Shown in pieces: positions 26,431 through 35,619 of a stretch of DNA of 64,000 nucleotides; position 1 is the first letter of the stretch, and the number at the start of each line of letters is the position of its first letter. A program made the position numbers and the translations under genes. The DNA lies in the NCBI GenBank assembly GCA_964457545.1, contig CAYWEN010000019.1, positions 38,189 through 102,188 on the forward strand, in the 5' to 3' direction. Under the pieces are notes generated by a model. The model searched no databases. It had not been told where the DNA came from and saw only the letters and a list, made by a program, of their open reading frames with translations. The DNA is from JAGGTJ01 sp964457545. Its GTDB lineage: Bacteria > Desulfobacterota > DSM-4660 > Desulfatiglandales > Desulfatiglandaceae.

Positions 26431-27207
26431 ATGAAAGATGTGCTGTATACTGCAGCCTCAGGAGCAATTGCCTCTCAGCTGAGGCTGGAGATCATAAGTA
26501 ACAACCTGTCTAATATGAATACAAGCGGTTTCAAGAAAGACAGTGTTGTTTTCAGATCGTATATGCCGGAATCCTGTGATGAAGCGGCAGATCTTTCTAA
26601 CAGAAAATCACATCCGGGGAACAGCCTGCCGATATATTTTCCTGGGAATTATCATGTGGGAATCAGTCAGGTGATATCTGATTTTTCTGCGGGGGACATG
26701 AAAAATACAGGTAATCCTCTTGACGTTGCCTTAGATGGCGACGGATTTTTTTGTGTTAAGACTCCTTCTGGTATCAGGTATTCAAGAAATGGAGAGTTTT
26801 CTGTTAACGGTGATGGGGTTCTTGTTACCAAAGACGGGTTTCCTGTTATGGGTAATGGCGGCACAATCAGGATTAACGGTACAAATGTAGTTATATCAAA
26901 AGACGGAACTATAACAGTGGATGAACAGCCTGCAGGTGTTTTGAAGATAGTGGATTTTCCAAGGCCATATCCATTAAAAAAAGTCGGAAACACGCTTTTT
27001 CAGGAGATTGGAAATGGTTTTGCTGCAAAGAAAGCTGATAATGTAAAAGTTCGGCAGGGTGTAATTGAGCTTTCAAACGTTGAGACTGTGAAGATGATGA
27101 CAGACATGATTTCTGTGTTAAGGAATTACGAGTCATACCAAAAGATTATGCAGATTGATGACAGCCTTACGCTGAAGACGATAAATGAAGTTGGAGGCGT
27201 TGGATAG
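26431..27207 (+). CDS. flgF: Flagellar proximal rod protein FlgF
   Basis: 258 residues. N-terminal rod signature (TAASGAIASQLRLEIISNNL, then SNMNTSGFKKD) and C-terminal SNVETVKMMTDMISVLRNYE, both typical of the rod/hook family and forming the coiled-coil core. The start at 26431 is set by AAGGAG eight bases upstream. flgG follows after 15 bp. Confidence 0.94.
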   Translation: MKDVLYTAASGAIASQLRLEIISNNLSNMNTSGFKKDSVVFRSYMPESCDEAADLSNRKSHPGNSLPIYFPGNYHVGISQVISDFSAGDMKNTGNPLDVALDGDGFFCVKTPSGIRYSRNGEFSVNGDGVLVTKDGFPVMGNGGTIRINGTNVVISKDGTITVDEQPAGVLKIVDFPRPYPLKKVGNTLFQEIGNGFAAKKADNVKVRQGVIELSNVETVKMMTDMISVLRNYESYQKIMQIDDSLTLKTINEVGGVG

Positions 27208-27222
27208 GATGGGAGATAGGGC

Positions 27223-28008
27223 ATGCGTACATTATGGACAGCTGCTTCAGGGATGCAGGCACAAACACTGAACATTGATGTTATATCAAACAATATTGCC
27301 AATGTTAATACAACCGGTTTCAAACGGAGCCGTTCTGATTTCCAGGACCTGTTGTATCAGACTGTTCGTGAACCCGGTACAGTATCATCCTCCGGGAATG
27401 AGATCCCGACAGGCATTCAGGTGGGCCTTGGGACGAGGCCCGTTGCTACTGCCAAGATCTTTGATCAGGGAGATTATAAACATACCGGAGGAGAAACAGA
27501 CATGGCCATTGAGGGGGATGGTTTTTTTCAGATCACCCAGCCCAATGGAGAAATCGCTTACACCAGGGCAGGGGCATTCAAGATAAACAGCGAGGGACAG
27601 CTTGTTACGTCTGATGGCTTTTTAATGGATCCTGAGATAACCATTCCTTCGGATGCCAAATCTATTTCCATAGAAACAGATGGTACTGTTTCTGTAATTC
27701 TTGCAGGCCAAACAGAGCCAAGCGAGATAGGAACCATTCAGTTGGCAAAATTTTCCAATCCTGCCGGGCTTAAGAGCATAGGGCGAAATTTGTATTTGCA
27801 GACATCGGCCTCTGGTGACGCAGTAACGGGTACTGCCGGAGAAGAAGGCTTTGGAACTATTGCCCAGGGATATCTTGAGATGTCTAATGTAAACATAGTT
27901 GAAGAGATGGTAAATATGATTGTTGCGCAAAGGGCCTACGAAGTAAACAGCAAGGCCATTCAGGCTGCTGATGATATGCTGCAGATGGCCAATAACCTGA
28001 AGAGATAG
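27223..28008 (+). CDS. flgG: Flagellar distal rod protein FlgG
   Basis: 261 residues, standard length. Begins MRTLWTAASGMQAQTLNIDV and ends with SNVNIVEEMVNMIVAQRAYE, the FlgG termini. It forms the distal rod inside the L and P rings encoded just downstream (flgH, flgI). Confidence 0.97.
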   Translation: MRTLWTAASGMQAQTLNIDVISNNIANVNTTGFKRSRSDFQDLLYQTVREPGTVSSSGNEIPTGIQVGLGTRPVATAKIFDQGDYKHTGGETDMAIEGDGFFQITQPNGEIAYTRAGAFKINSEGQLVTSDGFLMDPEITIPSDAKSISIETDGTVSVILAGQTEPSEIGTIQLAKFSNPAGLKSIGRNLYLQTSASGDAVTGTAGEEGFGTIAQGYLEMSNVNIVEEMVNMIVAQRAYEVNSKAIQAADDMLQMANNLKR

Positions 28009-28014
28009 TCCTCT

Positions 28015-28071
28015 GTTCCATAAGCAGGCATTTTTCCGTAAGCCTGCAAAAAATCTGCTTTATGGATGAAC
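28015..28071 (+). repeat. Minimal hairpin copy of the interspersed repeat
   Basis: GTTCCATAAGCAG pairs with CTGCTTTATGGATGAAC at the far end, enclosing a nested GCAGGC/GCCTGC stem. The right half TGCAAAAAATCTGC-TTTATGGATGAAC is the family right end. It ends 22 bp before flgA and could act in the leader of that gene. Confidence 0.6.
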
Positions 28072-28093
28072 AACAGGCCAGAGGCCAGGTACT

Positions 28094-29107
28094 ATGAAAA
28101 AAAGATTCCACCATATTATTATATATCCCGTATCTGTTTTTGCAGGTTTGTTAATGTCTTTTCAGGTTTTGTTTATGGTCATGCCCTGTGCATGTATTTC
28201 TGCTGATGGTATTGTCACTGTTTTGTTTAATACTGAAAATACTGTTAGGGGAGCTGAAATAAGGTTGGGGGAAATTGCAACCCTGAAAGGAGATAACCGT
28301 AGACTTATACAGAGGCTTGAAAAGGTTTGTGTGGGACGATCTCCAATACCGGGCAGGTCAACTCAGATCAATGAACGTCAGATAAGGCTCAGGATCAGAC
28401 AGGCAGGAATAAAATCAGCATGTGTGAAGATTGTTTTTCCCTCCAGGGTTAAGGTGGAAAGAGAGTGTGTAAGAATTCCCAGGGCCAAGCTCAGAGAAAT
28501 TGTCCGCGCCTTTGTTCTCAGAAAGGTTCCATGGGGGGCAAGTCATACCAGGATCAAAAAGATTGAGGTAAAGAACGATGTTATTCTTCCCAGGGGATAT
28601 ATTACATACAATGTCTTGTTGCCTGAGCATAGATATCCTGTGGGTAAGGTCCCTGTACAGATTCAGTATAACGTGGACGGCAAACTGGCAAGGACAGTAT
28701 GGGTAACTGCTGATATCACAGTTATGATGAAGGTTGTTGTTAGCAAGAGACCTATAAGACGGGCACATTTTATTACGGGAGATGATGTGGCTGTCAGGGA
28801 GAGAAGTTTGCGGTCCGTACCTGTCAATGTGATAACAGAGCTTAAGGATGTAATTGGCAAAAGGGCAAAGAGAAAAATCGGTCCCATGGTGGTAATGAGC
28901 AGGGATTTAATTGAACAGCCCCCTCTGGTTAAACGGGGCGATATGGTGCGTATTGTTGCAGAATCCGGCTGTTTGAGGGTTACTGCCCTTGGAGAGATTA
29001 TGAGCAGGGGATACGAGGGAGGCAGGGTTTGTGTCATGAATCTGGATTCCAGAAAAAAGATATTCGCCCGTGTCGTTGATTCCAGTACAGTCAGGGTAAA
29101 CTTTTGA
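28094..29107 (+). CDS. flgA: Flagellar P-ring chaperone FlgA
   Basis: 337 residues. Signal peptide at about 1-36, then a beta-clip/SAF domain: RAHFITGDDVAVRER, DVIGKRAKRKIGPMVV and the C-terminal VKRGDMVRIVAESG. FlgA helps FlgI assemble the P ring in the periplasm. The stop overlaps the flgH start by 4 bp. Confidence 0.9.
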   Translation: MKKRFHHIIIYPVSVFAGLLMSFQVLFMVMPCACISADGIVTVLFNTENTVRGAEIRLGEIATLKGDNRRLIQRLEKVCVGRSPIPGRSTQINERQIRLRIRQAGIKSACVKIVFPSRVKVERECVRIPRAKLREIVRAFVLRKVPWGASHTRIKKIEVKNDVILPRGYITYNVLLPEHRYPVGKVPVQIQYNVDGKLARTVWVTADITVMMKVVVSKRPIRRAHFITGDDVAVRERSLRSVPVNVITELKDVIGKRAKRKIGPMVVMSRDLIEQPPLVKRGDMVRIVAESGCLRVTALGEIMSRGYEGGRVCVMNLDSRKKIFARVVDSSTVRVNF

Positions 29108-29910
29108 TAGACCTGGTTAAATCCATGATATGTCATCCATTGAAAACATACAGGCATCAGTTGTCTGACATGCTGTGCATATCTGTTTGCAGTTGTATGT
29201 ATATGGCAGGTTTGATCAGGGGATACTTTTTTAGAGGTATTATGCTCGTGCCGTTAATTTGTTTTGTCATGCCGGGCTGTGCTTCAACCCCTCGAAAAAT
29301 GTATACAGAGACTCCTGCAAGCAGGCCTCCTGTAACACATTATAAAAGATGTGAAGGTTCTCTATGGCAGGATAATGCCTCAATGAACCGGCTGTTTATG
29401 GATCAAAAGGCGAGAGGGGTGGGAGATATCGTTACTGTAAACATTGTTGAGTCTGCTACTGCCAGCAATAAGGCTACTACAGGAACGAAAAGAAAATCTT
29501 CTCTTACGGCCGGGCTGGATGGACTGATGGGGATGGAAAACAAGTTTTCAACGGGTGACACATTTAATCCGTTTTCCAAGATAAAGGGGAGTATGACAAA
29601 TTCCTTTCAGGGGGATGGTTCTACTACAAGAAGCGGCAAGCTTGTGACCTCTATTACCGCCAGGATTGTGGAGGTATTGCCAAACGGGGATTTCAGAATC
29701 AGAGGAACCAGGGAAGTAACAGTGAATGCAGAAACCCAACTGACCATTCTTACCGGTATTATTCGTCCCAGGGATATTTCTCCTGACAATGTCATTCAAT
29801 CTACGCATGTGTCAGATGCAAAGATAATGTATACCGGCACAGGGGTAGTGAATGATCTGCAAAGGCCAGGCTGGGCCATGCGTATTCTAAACTGGCTGTG
29901 GCCTTTTTGA
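29104..29910 (+). CDS. flgH: Flagellar L-ring lipoprotein FlgH
   Basis: Up to 268 residues from a TTG that overlaps flgA; later ATGs are possible. A lipobox FVMPGC at about residues 54-59 marks lipoprotein processing. The FlgH core includes GSLWQDNASMNRLFMDQKAR, VGDIVTVNIVESA and LVTSITARIVEVLPNGDF. It forms the outer-membrane L ring. Confidence 0.92.
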   Translation: MIDLVKSMICHPLKTYRHQLSDMLCISVCSCMYMAGLIRGYFFRGIMLVPLICFVMPGCASTPRKMYTETPASRPPVTHYKRCEGSLWQDNASMNRLFMDQKARGVGDIVTVNIVESATASNKATTGTKRKSSLTAGLDGLMGMENKFSTGDTFNPFSKIKGSMTNSFQGDGSTTRSGKLVTSITARIVEVLPNGDFRIRGTREVTVNAETQLTILTGIIRPRDISPDNVIQSTHVSDAKIMYTGTGVVNDLQRPGWAMRILNWLWPF

Positions 29911-29923
29911 TTGTGGGTTAAGT

Positions 29924-31081
29924 ATGGACAGATTGTCTGTTAATGTTAATATTAATATGCCAGGTATCGGCAAGTATATCTTGATGTTATGTGTTGCAGT
30001 TGTTGCCCTGTATTCTTTTTGTTCAGTGCCGGCAGGTGCTGTCAGAATAAAGGATATTGCTGCAATAGAAGGGGTACGGCAAAATCAGCTCGTAGGTTAT
30101 GGGCTTGTTGTTGGGTTGCAGGGTACGGGAGATGGAAAAAAGGCGGTGTTTACTATACAGTCCATAGTCGGCATGCTTGAAAGAATGGGTGTGTCTGTCA
30201 GTATAAAAGACATGAGTAACATGAGTAAAATGAACATTGCGGCTGTTATGGTTACAGCCAATTTGCCGCCTTTTGCAAGACAGGGTAACAGGATTGATGT
30301 TGTTGTAAGCTCAATGGGTGATTGCAAAAGTCTTCAGGGCGGAACACTTGTTTTTACCCCGTTAAAGGCAGCGGATGGACGAGTTTATGCTGTTGCTCAG
30401 GGTCCTGTAAGCATAGGTGGCTTTTCTGCAGGTGGGTCTGGTGGTGGAATACAGAAGAACTTTTTAACCGTCGGACGTATTGCAAACGGGGCCATAATAG
30501 AAAGGGAGGTTCCTTCAAATTTTGCGGCAAAAAACACCTTGACACTGGAGCTTAACAGTCCGGATTTTATGACAGCTGCGCGTATGGCCAGGGCAATTGG
30601 CAATATGTTCCCCGAGTGTTTTCCTCATACGCGTGATGCAGGGACTATAGATATTAAGGTGCCGGAAAGATACATTGGCAATACAGTCGGATTGGTTGCG
30701 CAGATCGAAAACCTGGAGGTTGAGCCTGATACGGTTGCAAAGGTAGTGCTTAATGAACGTACAGGAACAGTAGTTATTGGAAAGGACGTTACAATATCTA
30801 CGGTGGCCATAGCTCATGGTAATCTGAGTATTGAAATAAAAGAAACCCCCAAGGTTTCCCAGCCTCTTCCCCTGTCAGGGGGGCAAACCACGGTTACTCC
30901 CGACACTCAAACATCGGTAACAGAAGGTAACAGAAGGCTTGTTCTTATGAATCCGGGGGTTAAAATAGACAAACTTGTAAGGGCATTAAATGCAATTGGT
31001 GTTTCTCCGAGAGATTTGATTTCCATTTTTCAATCTCTTAAGGCAGCCGGTGCATTGCATGCACAACTGGAGATTATATGA
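29924..31081 (+). CDS. flgI: Flagellar P-ring protein FlgI
   Basis: 385 residues. Signal peptide ending near PAGA (residues 36-39), then VRIKDIAAIEGVRQNQLVGY, GLQGTGDG and VVVSSMGDCKSLQGGTLV. The C-terminus has GVSPRDLISIFQSLKAAGAL. The stop overlaps flgJ by 4 bp (ATGA). Confidence 0.96.
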   Translation: MDRLSVNVNINMPGIGKYILMLCVAVVALYSFCSVPAGAVRIKDIAAIEGVRQNQLVGYGLVVGLQGTGDGKKAVFTIQSIVGMLERMGVSVSIKDMSNMSKMNIAAVMVTANLPPFARQGNRIDVVVSSMGDCKSLQGGTLVFTPLKAADGRVYAVAQGPVSIGGFSAGGSGGGIQKNFLTVGRIANGAIIEREVPSNFAAKNTLTLELNSPDFMTAARMARAIGNMFPECFPHTRDAGTIDIKVPERYIGNTVGLVAQIENLEVEPDTVAKVVLNERTGTVVIGKDVTISTVAIAHGNLSIEIKETPKVSQPLPLSGGQTTVTPDTQTSVTEGNRRLVLMNPGVKIDKLVRALNAIGVSPRDLISIFQSLKAAGALHAQLEII

Positions 31082-31431
31082 TGTCGGAAAATATTCCATG
31101 TATACAGACAGGATATGTTGATCCGCTTGGCCTGTCTTTACCTTTATCATGTTATGACAAAACTGCCTCTGGGATAAAAAAGGCCTGTTCCGAGCTGGAA
31201 TCGGTTTTTCTTAATTACCTGTTAAAAGAGATGCGTGCTACTATTCCCAGGCCAGGTTCTGATGTGAATGGTTACGCCAGGGATACATATACTTCCATGC
31301 TTGACATGAAGTTGTCTGAGTATATAGCTGAACGGAGGGGTATTGGTCTTGGTTCTGTTTTATCAGAACAGTTGTTATCGGATAACAATTGTTCAGTTTC
31401 CGAAAAGGAACAAAATATTTCAAAAAAGTAG
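31078..31431 (+). CDS. flgJ: Rod-cap domain protein FlgJ (no muramidase domain)
   Basis: 117 residues, only the N-terminal rod-binding domain (ACSELESVFLNYLLKEMRAT, then YTSMLDMKLSEYIAERRGIG). Enterobacterial FlgJ has a C-terminal peptidoglycan hydrolase that is missing here, as in many other phyla. A separate enzyme must open the wall; a MltB-type enzyme is encoded at 50.8 kb, but a link is speculative. Confidence 0.9.
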   Translation: MMSENIPCIQTGYVDPLGLSLPLSCYDKTASGIKKACSELESVFLNYLLKEMRATIPRPGSDVNGYARDTYTSMLDMKLSEYIAERRGIGLGSVLSEQLLSDNNCSVSEKEQNISKK

Positions 31432-31469
31432 CCCTGTATGGATCATGTCCAGCATGTATTTTTTTACGG

Positions 31470-31497
31470 TAAAGTATATGTTCCATATGGCCGATAA
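31470..31497 (+). promoter_or_regulatory. Sigma-28 (FliA) promoter upstream of flgM
   Basis: TAAAGTAT, 12 bases, then GCCGATAA. The -10 is identical to the FliA consensus GCCGATAA and the -35 is TAAAGTAT against TAAAGTTT; the spacer is one base longer than the enterobacterial 11. It lies in the flgJ-flgM gap, about 350 bp before flgM. Confidence 0.75.
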
Positions 31498-31710
31498 TAA
31501 AGATCAGGGATAGTTTTTTTTGATACATCTTTTTTCTATAGGTTTCATTATTTGTTTTTAAATTATATTGAAAGTCCTTTATGCATATGCCGGGTACAGT
31601 GAATTGTTTGTTGTGGTTGGTAAAATGATCCAATAATGCCGGCTAATCTTAGATTTATTGCTGGACACTGACTTAGCGGTCATCTGGAAACAGATTTTGG
31701 TTATTATCTG

Positions 31711-31807
31711 CTTTGCAATCCATAGATAAGATTTTTTGTGTAAAATCAGGGCATATTCCGCAAATTGACACCAAAACTGTGTAAAAAGGCCATCTATGGG
31801 TGGAAGC
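31711..31807 (+). repeat. Interspersed palindromic repeat upstream of flgM
   Basis: Left end CTTTGCAATCCATAGATAAG, interior CCGCAAATTGACACC, right end GTGTAAAAAGGCCATCTATGG then GTGGAAG. It sits between the sigma-28 promoter and flgM, so a FliA-driven transcript would carry it in its 5' leader. It ends 43 bp before flgM. Confidence 0.7.
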
Positions 31808-31850
31808 AAACAATTGAGATATTTTCCATGAGCAGCAGGAGGTTTAACGG

Positions 31851-32162
31851 ATGAAAATAACAGGGTATAACCCATTTGTGAAATTGGATGCTCATGTCAG
31901 GGAGACGGGCGAAAATGATAAAAATGATAAAAAGAAGATCAATACCTCCGCAAATGAGGCTTCTAAAATGGATCAGGTAGTGCTTTCTCCTTTGGCCAAG
32001 GATATATTAGGAGCCAAAAAGCTCCTTTCTTCAGTTCCTGATGTGAGGCAAGATAAGGTTGCAGATATAAAGGCTCGCATTGAAAATGGTGATTATACCG
32101 TGGATGGGAAAAAGATTGCCCATAAGATGCTGAAAGAATCTATTATTGACAGCCTTGTATAA
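31851..32162 (+). CDS. flgM: Anti-sigma-28 factor FlgM
   Basis: 103 residues, polar and mostly unstructured at the N-terminus. The C-terminal FliA-binding part has DQVVLSPLAKDI and VADIKARIENGDYTVDGKKI. FlgM holds FliA until the hook is finished and is then exported. GCAGCAGGAGG lies upstream of the ATG. Confidence 0.93.
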   Translation: MKITGYNPFVKLDAHVRETGENDKNDKKKINTSANEASKMDQVVLSPLAKDILGAKKLLSSVPDVRQDKVADIKARIENGDYTVDGKKIAHKMLKESIIDSLV

Positions 32163-32496
32163 AACATATTGGGTTGTGCAATAAATCAAACATCCTGCAA
32201 AGGATTATCATATCCAGGGTTCATGATTATATCCGTTTTTTTGATATATGCTGCTGTGCACGAATCAATTCCGGGTATGGAAGGTTCTTCAGTGCAACAG
32301 CACAGTAAAGATCTGCAAGAGGGCTTTTCTGCTGCGGAATGGGTAAAGCGGGATTTTTTATGGGATTGAAGCCTGTGATCTGTATGGCCTTTATCATGGG
32401 AGTGAAATCAGGGCTTATGCGGGGATATACATAAGTTTCACATTGTTTGTGTATGATATGCACGGCAGATGCATATATTGATGGAAAAGAACGTTT
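32163..32496. other. flgM-flgN intergenic region
   Basis: 334 bp. A 66-codon frame from TTG at 32169 has a short hydrophobic stretch but no ribosome site. No strong promoter element or clear copy of the repeat was seen. Confidence 0.4.
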
Positions 32497-33030
32497 ATGC
32501 ATGAAGATCACCTGTATACCAGAGATGCTGATATGAATATGATGATAAACATTCTGGACTTGCTTGAAGCGGAAACAGATATTTATCATTCCCTTCTTGC
32601 AGTTCTTAACAGAGAAAGAGATGCTGTTATTGATTCACGGTTTGATGAGTTGAATAAAGTGAGTAAGGAGAAGGAGAATCTGTTTTTGCAAATTCGGATT
32701 CTGGAAGAGCAGAGAATGCAGATTATAGATAAACTGGCAGGTATGTTTGAATGTTCAGCCCAGGATCTGACCTTGAGCAGGCTATCTGCTCTGGTGGAAG
32801 AAAGGTATGCTGTTCAGCTGGATAAATACCGCCTGAATATGTCTGCTCTGATACAGGACATTGAAACCCTTAACAGGCAAAACAGGGATATTGTGTCTCA
32901 TTCCCTTGAGTTGGTTAATGGATCCATATCCATTTTGGAGAATTTGATAGCATCTAACAGGGTATACTATAATACTGGTCAGGTCCAGTCCCGTAATTAC
33001 AGCGGCAAGGTTATCTCTGGAGAGGTTTGA
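32497..33030 (+). CDS. flgN: Flagellar export chaperone FlgN
   Basis: 177 residues, largely helical, with the FlgN pattern LLEAETDIYHSLLAVLNRER then LNKVSKEKENLFLQIRILEE. FlgN is the chaperone for FlgK and FlgL, which follow directly (8 bp to flgK). A later ATG (MMINIL) is an alternative start. Confidence 0.88.
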   Translation: MHEDHLYTRDADMNMMINILDLLEAETDIYHSLLAVLNRERDAVIDSRFDELNKVSKEKENLFLQIRILEEQRMQIIDKLAGMFECSAQDLTLSRLSALVEERYAVQLDKYRLNMSALIQDIETLNRQNRDIVSHSLELVNGSISILENLIASNRVYYNTGQVQSRNYSGKVISGEV

Positions 33031-33037
33031 TTTACAA

Positions 33038-34435
33038 ATGGTTGCAGGTATATTTGGAATGTTAAATACGGGGAAAGGGGCATTGTTGGCTCAACAGACG
33101 GGGATAAATGTCACCGGACATAACATATCCAATGTTAATACCGAAGGTTATTCACGTCAAAAGGTGGTTATGGAGACCAACATGCCTGTGTCTGCCTGGC
33201 CGGGACAGGTCGGGACAGGTGTAAAGGCTGCTCAGATTAACAGGGTATATGATAGTTTCCTTGGAATCCAGATGCGTGATGAAACAGCCAGTCTCGGCAG
33301 GTGGGAGGCACAGGAAAGCGGTCTTAAAAACATAGATGCAATCTTTAATGAATCCAATGGATATGGCCTTAATCAGGCCATGAATGAATTCTGGAATTCA
33401 TGGCAGGAACTGTCAAATAATCCCTCCGGTATTACGGAAAGAAACAATGTCGTGGAAAAGGGAAAGGCCCTGGCATCTGTCTTTTGCAGAATAGATGGTG
33501 AGCTTACACGGGCGCAGCGGCAGGCAGATGATAATATTAAGGCTGCGATTGGCCAGATAAACACCCTGGCAGGCCAGATAGCAGCTCTTAACAAAAACAT
33601 ATCTTCAGCGGAAGTTGGCGGCCAGAAGGCCAATGATTACAGAGATCAGAGGGACATGCTTATTAAAGATCTGTCATCTTTGATTGATGTCAAGACATTT
33701 GAAAACAATAATGGGCAGGTTAATGTTATTCTGGGTTCAGGACGGCCTCTGGTAAATGAAGCCAGTGTCCAGTCTCTGTCTGTTGATACTCGCAGTGACG
33801 GCCTTAGTAATATAATGTGGAATGATGGTTATGGGACATCTGTCAATATAACGGATAATATATCCGGAGGAAAATTAAAAGGATGGCTTGAGCTGAGAGA
33901 TACTGATATAAACAGTTATCTTGGGAAACTTGATTCCCTTGCAGGCGGGATTATCACAGGGGTAAACGGACTTCATTCAACCGGTTATGGGTTGAACAAA
34001 AGTACAAGTGGTCAGATTTTTTTTTCAGGGACAAATGCCTCAAACATTTCAGTTGATACTAACATAGTAAATGATGTGACTCTTGTTGCTGCAGCAAAAA
34101 ATGCTGGTGGGGCGCCAGGAGATAATCTGAACACGGTTGCTATTGCGAATTTGCAAAACAGTCTGTTGATGAATGGCAATTCCACCACATATAACGGTTA
34201 CTACAGTTCCTTGATCAGCGAAGTGGGAAATGCATCAGCCACGGCATCGGCAAACAGGGAACATCAATCTTCTATGGTAACATATCTGGAAAACCGTCGT
34301 GAGTCAGTATCTGGTGTATCTCTTGATGAAGAAATGGTTAATCTTATCAAATTTCAGCATGCATATGAATCTGCAGCCAAGGTAATAAGTACTGCTGATG
34401 AACTTTTGGATACCCTTATAAATATGATCAGGTAG
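33038..34435 (+). CDS. flgK: Hook-filament junction protein FlgK (HAP1)
   Basis: 465 residues. N-terminal GIFGMLNTGKGALLAQQTGI then NVTGHNISNVNTEGYSRQ, and C-terminal GVSLDEEMVNLIKFQHAYE then SAAKVISTADELLDTLINM. The middle D2/D3 region is compact, so the protein is a little shorter than enterobacterial FlgK. Confidence 0.96.
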   Translation: MVAGIFGMLNTGKGALLAQQTGINVTGHNISNVNTEGYSRQKVVMETNMPVSAWPGQVGTGVKAAQINRVYDSFLGIQMRDETASLGRWEAQESGLKNIDAIFNESNGYGLNQAMNEFWNSWQELSNNPSGITERNNVVEKGKALASVFCRIDGELTRAQRQADDNIKAAIGQINTLAGQIAALNKNISSAEVGGQKANDYRDQRDMLIKDLSSLIDVKTFENNNGQVNVILGSGRPLVNEASVQSLSVDTRSDGLSNIMWNDGYGTSVNITDNISGGKLKGWLELRDTDINSYLGKLDSLAGGIITGVNGLHSTGYGLNKSTSGQIFFSGTNASNISVDTNIVNDVTLVAAAKNAGGAPGDNLNTVAIANLQNSLLMNGNSTTYNGYYSSLISEVGNASATASANREHQSSMVTYLENRRESVSGVSLDEEMVNLIKFQHAYESAAKVISTADELLDTLINMIR

Positions 34436-34500
34436 TTTTCATCCATAAATGGATGCTTTTTTTACGATCTTGGTGCTTGTCACGTAAAATATAGGGACCT
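34435..34500 (-). repeat. Right half of an interspersed repeat after flgK
   Basis: GTTTTCATCCATAAATGG begins at the last base of the flgK stop codon, followed by ATGCTTTTTTTACGATCTTG; this is the reverse complement of the family right end plus part of the interior. The left half is unclear. Unlike most copies the right end abuts a gene end, and the hairpin potential could serve as an flgK terminator. Confidence 0.55.
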
Positions 34501-34615
34501 GTTTGACGGGGATTAATCTGTGCTATCGATTTTTTTCCATGACAAAATGTTTTGGTTCTGAAAATGGCTGCTTTCATGCAGGGAGATTGATCTTTTATCT
34601 GGGCCAGATGATTGA

Positions 34616-34679
34616 CTGCCCCGGTGGTACGTTCGCTGTTATCTCTCTATTATTGAGCTGATACGATTTATTTGTGCAG
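34616..34679 (-). repeat. Conserved 65-bp intergenic block, copy 1
   Basis: On the minus strand: TATCAGCTCAATAAT, then GATAACAGCGAACGTACC and ACCGGGGCAG. The same order of words with few changes occurs at 38619-38687 on the plus strand. Outside the block the two regions differ. One indel between them breaks any shared reading frame. Confidence 0.65.
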
Positions 34680-34727
34680 GAGCATGAATAGCACTTATAG
34701 GCCCATAAGAAGATCGGAGTTGCAGGT

Positions 34728-35603
34728 ATGCGGGTAACAAATAACATTATGATCAATACCATGACTGCCGACATATTAAAAAACACGGCAGAGCTTTTTA
34801 AAACATCACAGATGGTGTCCTCTGGTAAAAGAATTAATACACCTTCTGATGATCCGGTAGGGGCAGGGCAGGTGGCTGGTTACCGTAGAATCATATCTTC
34901 TATCGGACAGTACAAAAAAAACATAAGTCATGCCAGGGCATGGTTAAGTGCAACTGATTCGGCGTTGGACAATGTTGACAATCTGCTTATACAGGCCAAA
35001 GGAATAGCCTCTTCGCAGGCTACGGGAACAGCAAACCGGGAATCAAGAGCGGCTGCTGCAGAACAGGTTAAGGGTATTTATAACCAGATATTGCAGTTGT
35101 CGAACAGTAAGCTGGGAGACAGTTACATCTTTTCCGGCCATCGTACCAGCACACCTGCATTTGCATCGAACGGGACTTATCAAGGTGACAATGGTTCTGT
35201 TATGGCTGTTACAGGTGAAAATGTGAGCATCAAAATCAATATGAATGGGAATGCATTGTTCAAGACCGGAACAGATATGTTTGATGTAATCAATAGTCTG
35301 GAAACTGCCCTTTCAAATAATGATGCAGGAGGTATTTCTAATCAATTGACGCGTCTTGATGATGCCCTTAACCAGATAGCAAATGCCAGAGGTACCGTAG
35401 GTGCAAAATTAAAGCAACTTGATAATACAGATCAGTATTGGGATGATTTTAATATGCATATCCAGGGTATGTTGTCAGACACAGAGGATGTGGATATTAC
35501 CAAGGCAATGACCGATCTTGTTCAGAAACAAACTGCATATCAGAGCTCGTTGCAGACAGCATCTATGATTGTTCAGACAAGTCTTGTCAATTTCTTGCGG
35601 TAG
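34728..35603 (+). CDS. flgL: Hook-filament junction protein FlgL (HAP3)
   Basis: 291 residues. N-terminal MRVTNNIMINTMTADIL and MVSSGKRINTPSDDPVGAGQ are flagellin/FlgL signatures; the C-terminus MTDLVQKQTAYQSSLQTAS fits the D0 helix. The short length and place after flgK make FlgL rather than flagellin. It converges on the regulator gene with 16 bp between the stops. Confidence 0.95.
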   Translation: MRVTNNIMINTMTADILKNTAELFKTSQMVSSGKRINTPSDDPVGAGQVAGYRRIISSIGQYKKNISHARAWLSATDSALDNVDNLLIQAKGIASSQATGTANRESRAAAAEQVKGIYNQILQLSNSKLGDSYIFSGHRTSTPAFASNGTYQGDNGSVMAVTGENVSIKINMNGNALFKTGTDMFDVINSLETALSNNDAGGISNQLTRLDDALNQIANARGTVGAKLKQLDNTDQYWDDFNMHIQGMLSDTEDVDITKAMTDLVQKQTAYQSSLQTASMIVQTSLVNFLR

Positions 35604-35619
35604 GTGGTGGGGAGAGGTT

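Noticed and set aside
32169..32369. 66-codon frame after flgM
   Set aside because: TTG start without ribosome site; no known domain.
34565..34580. TGGCTG-N5-ATGCA before flgL as a sigma-54 promoter
   Set aside because: Correct spacing but three mismatches to the core; too weak beside the other three elements.
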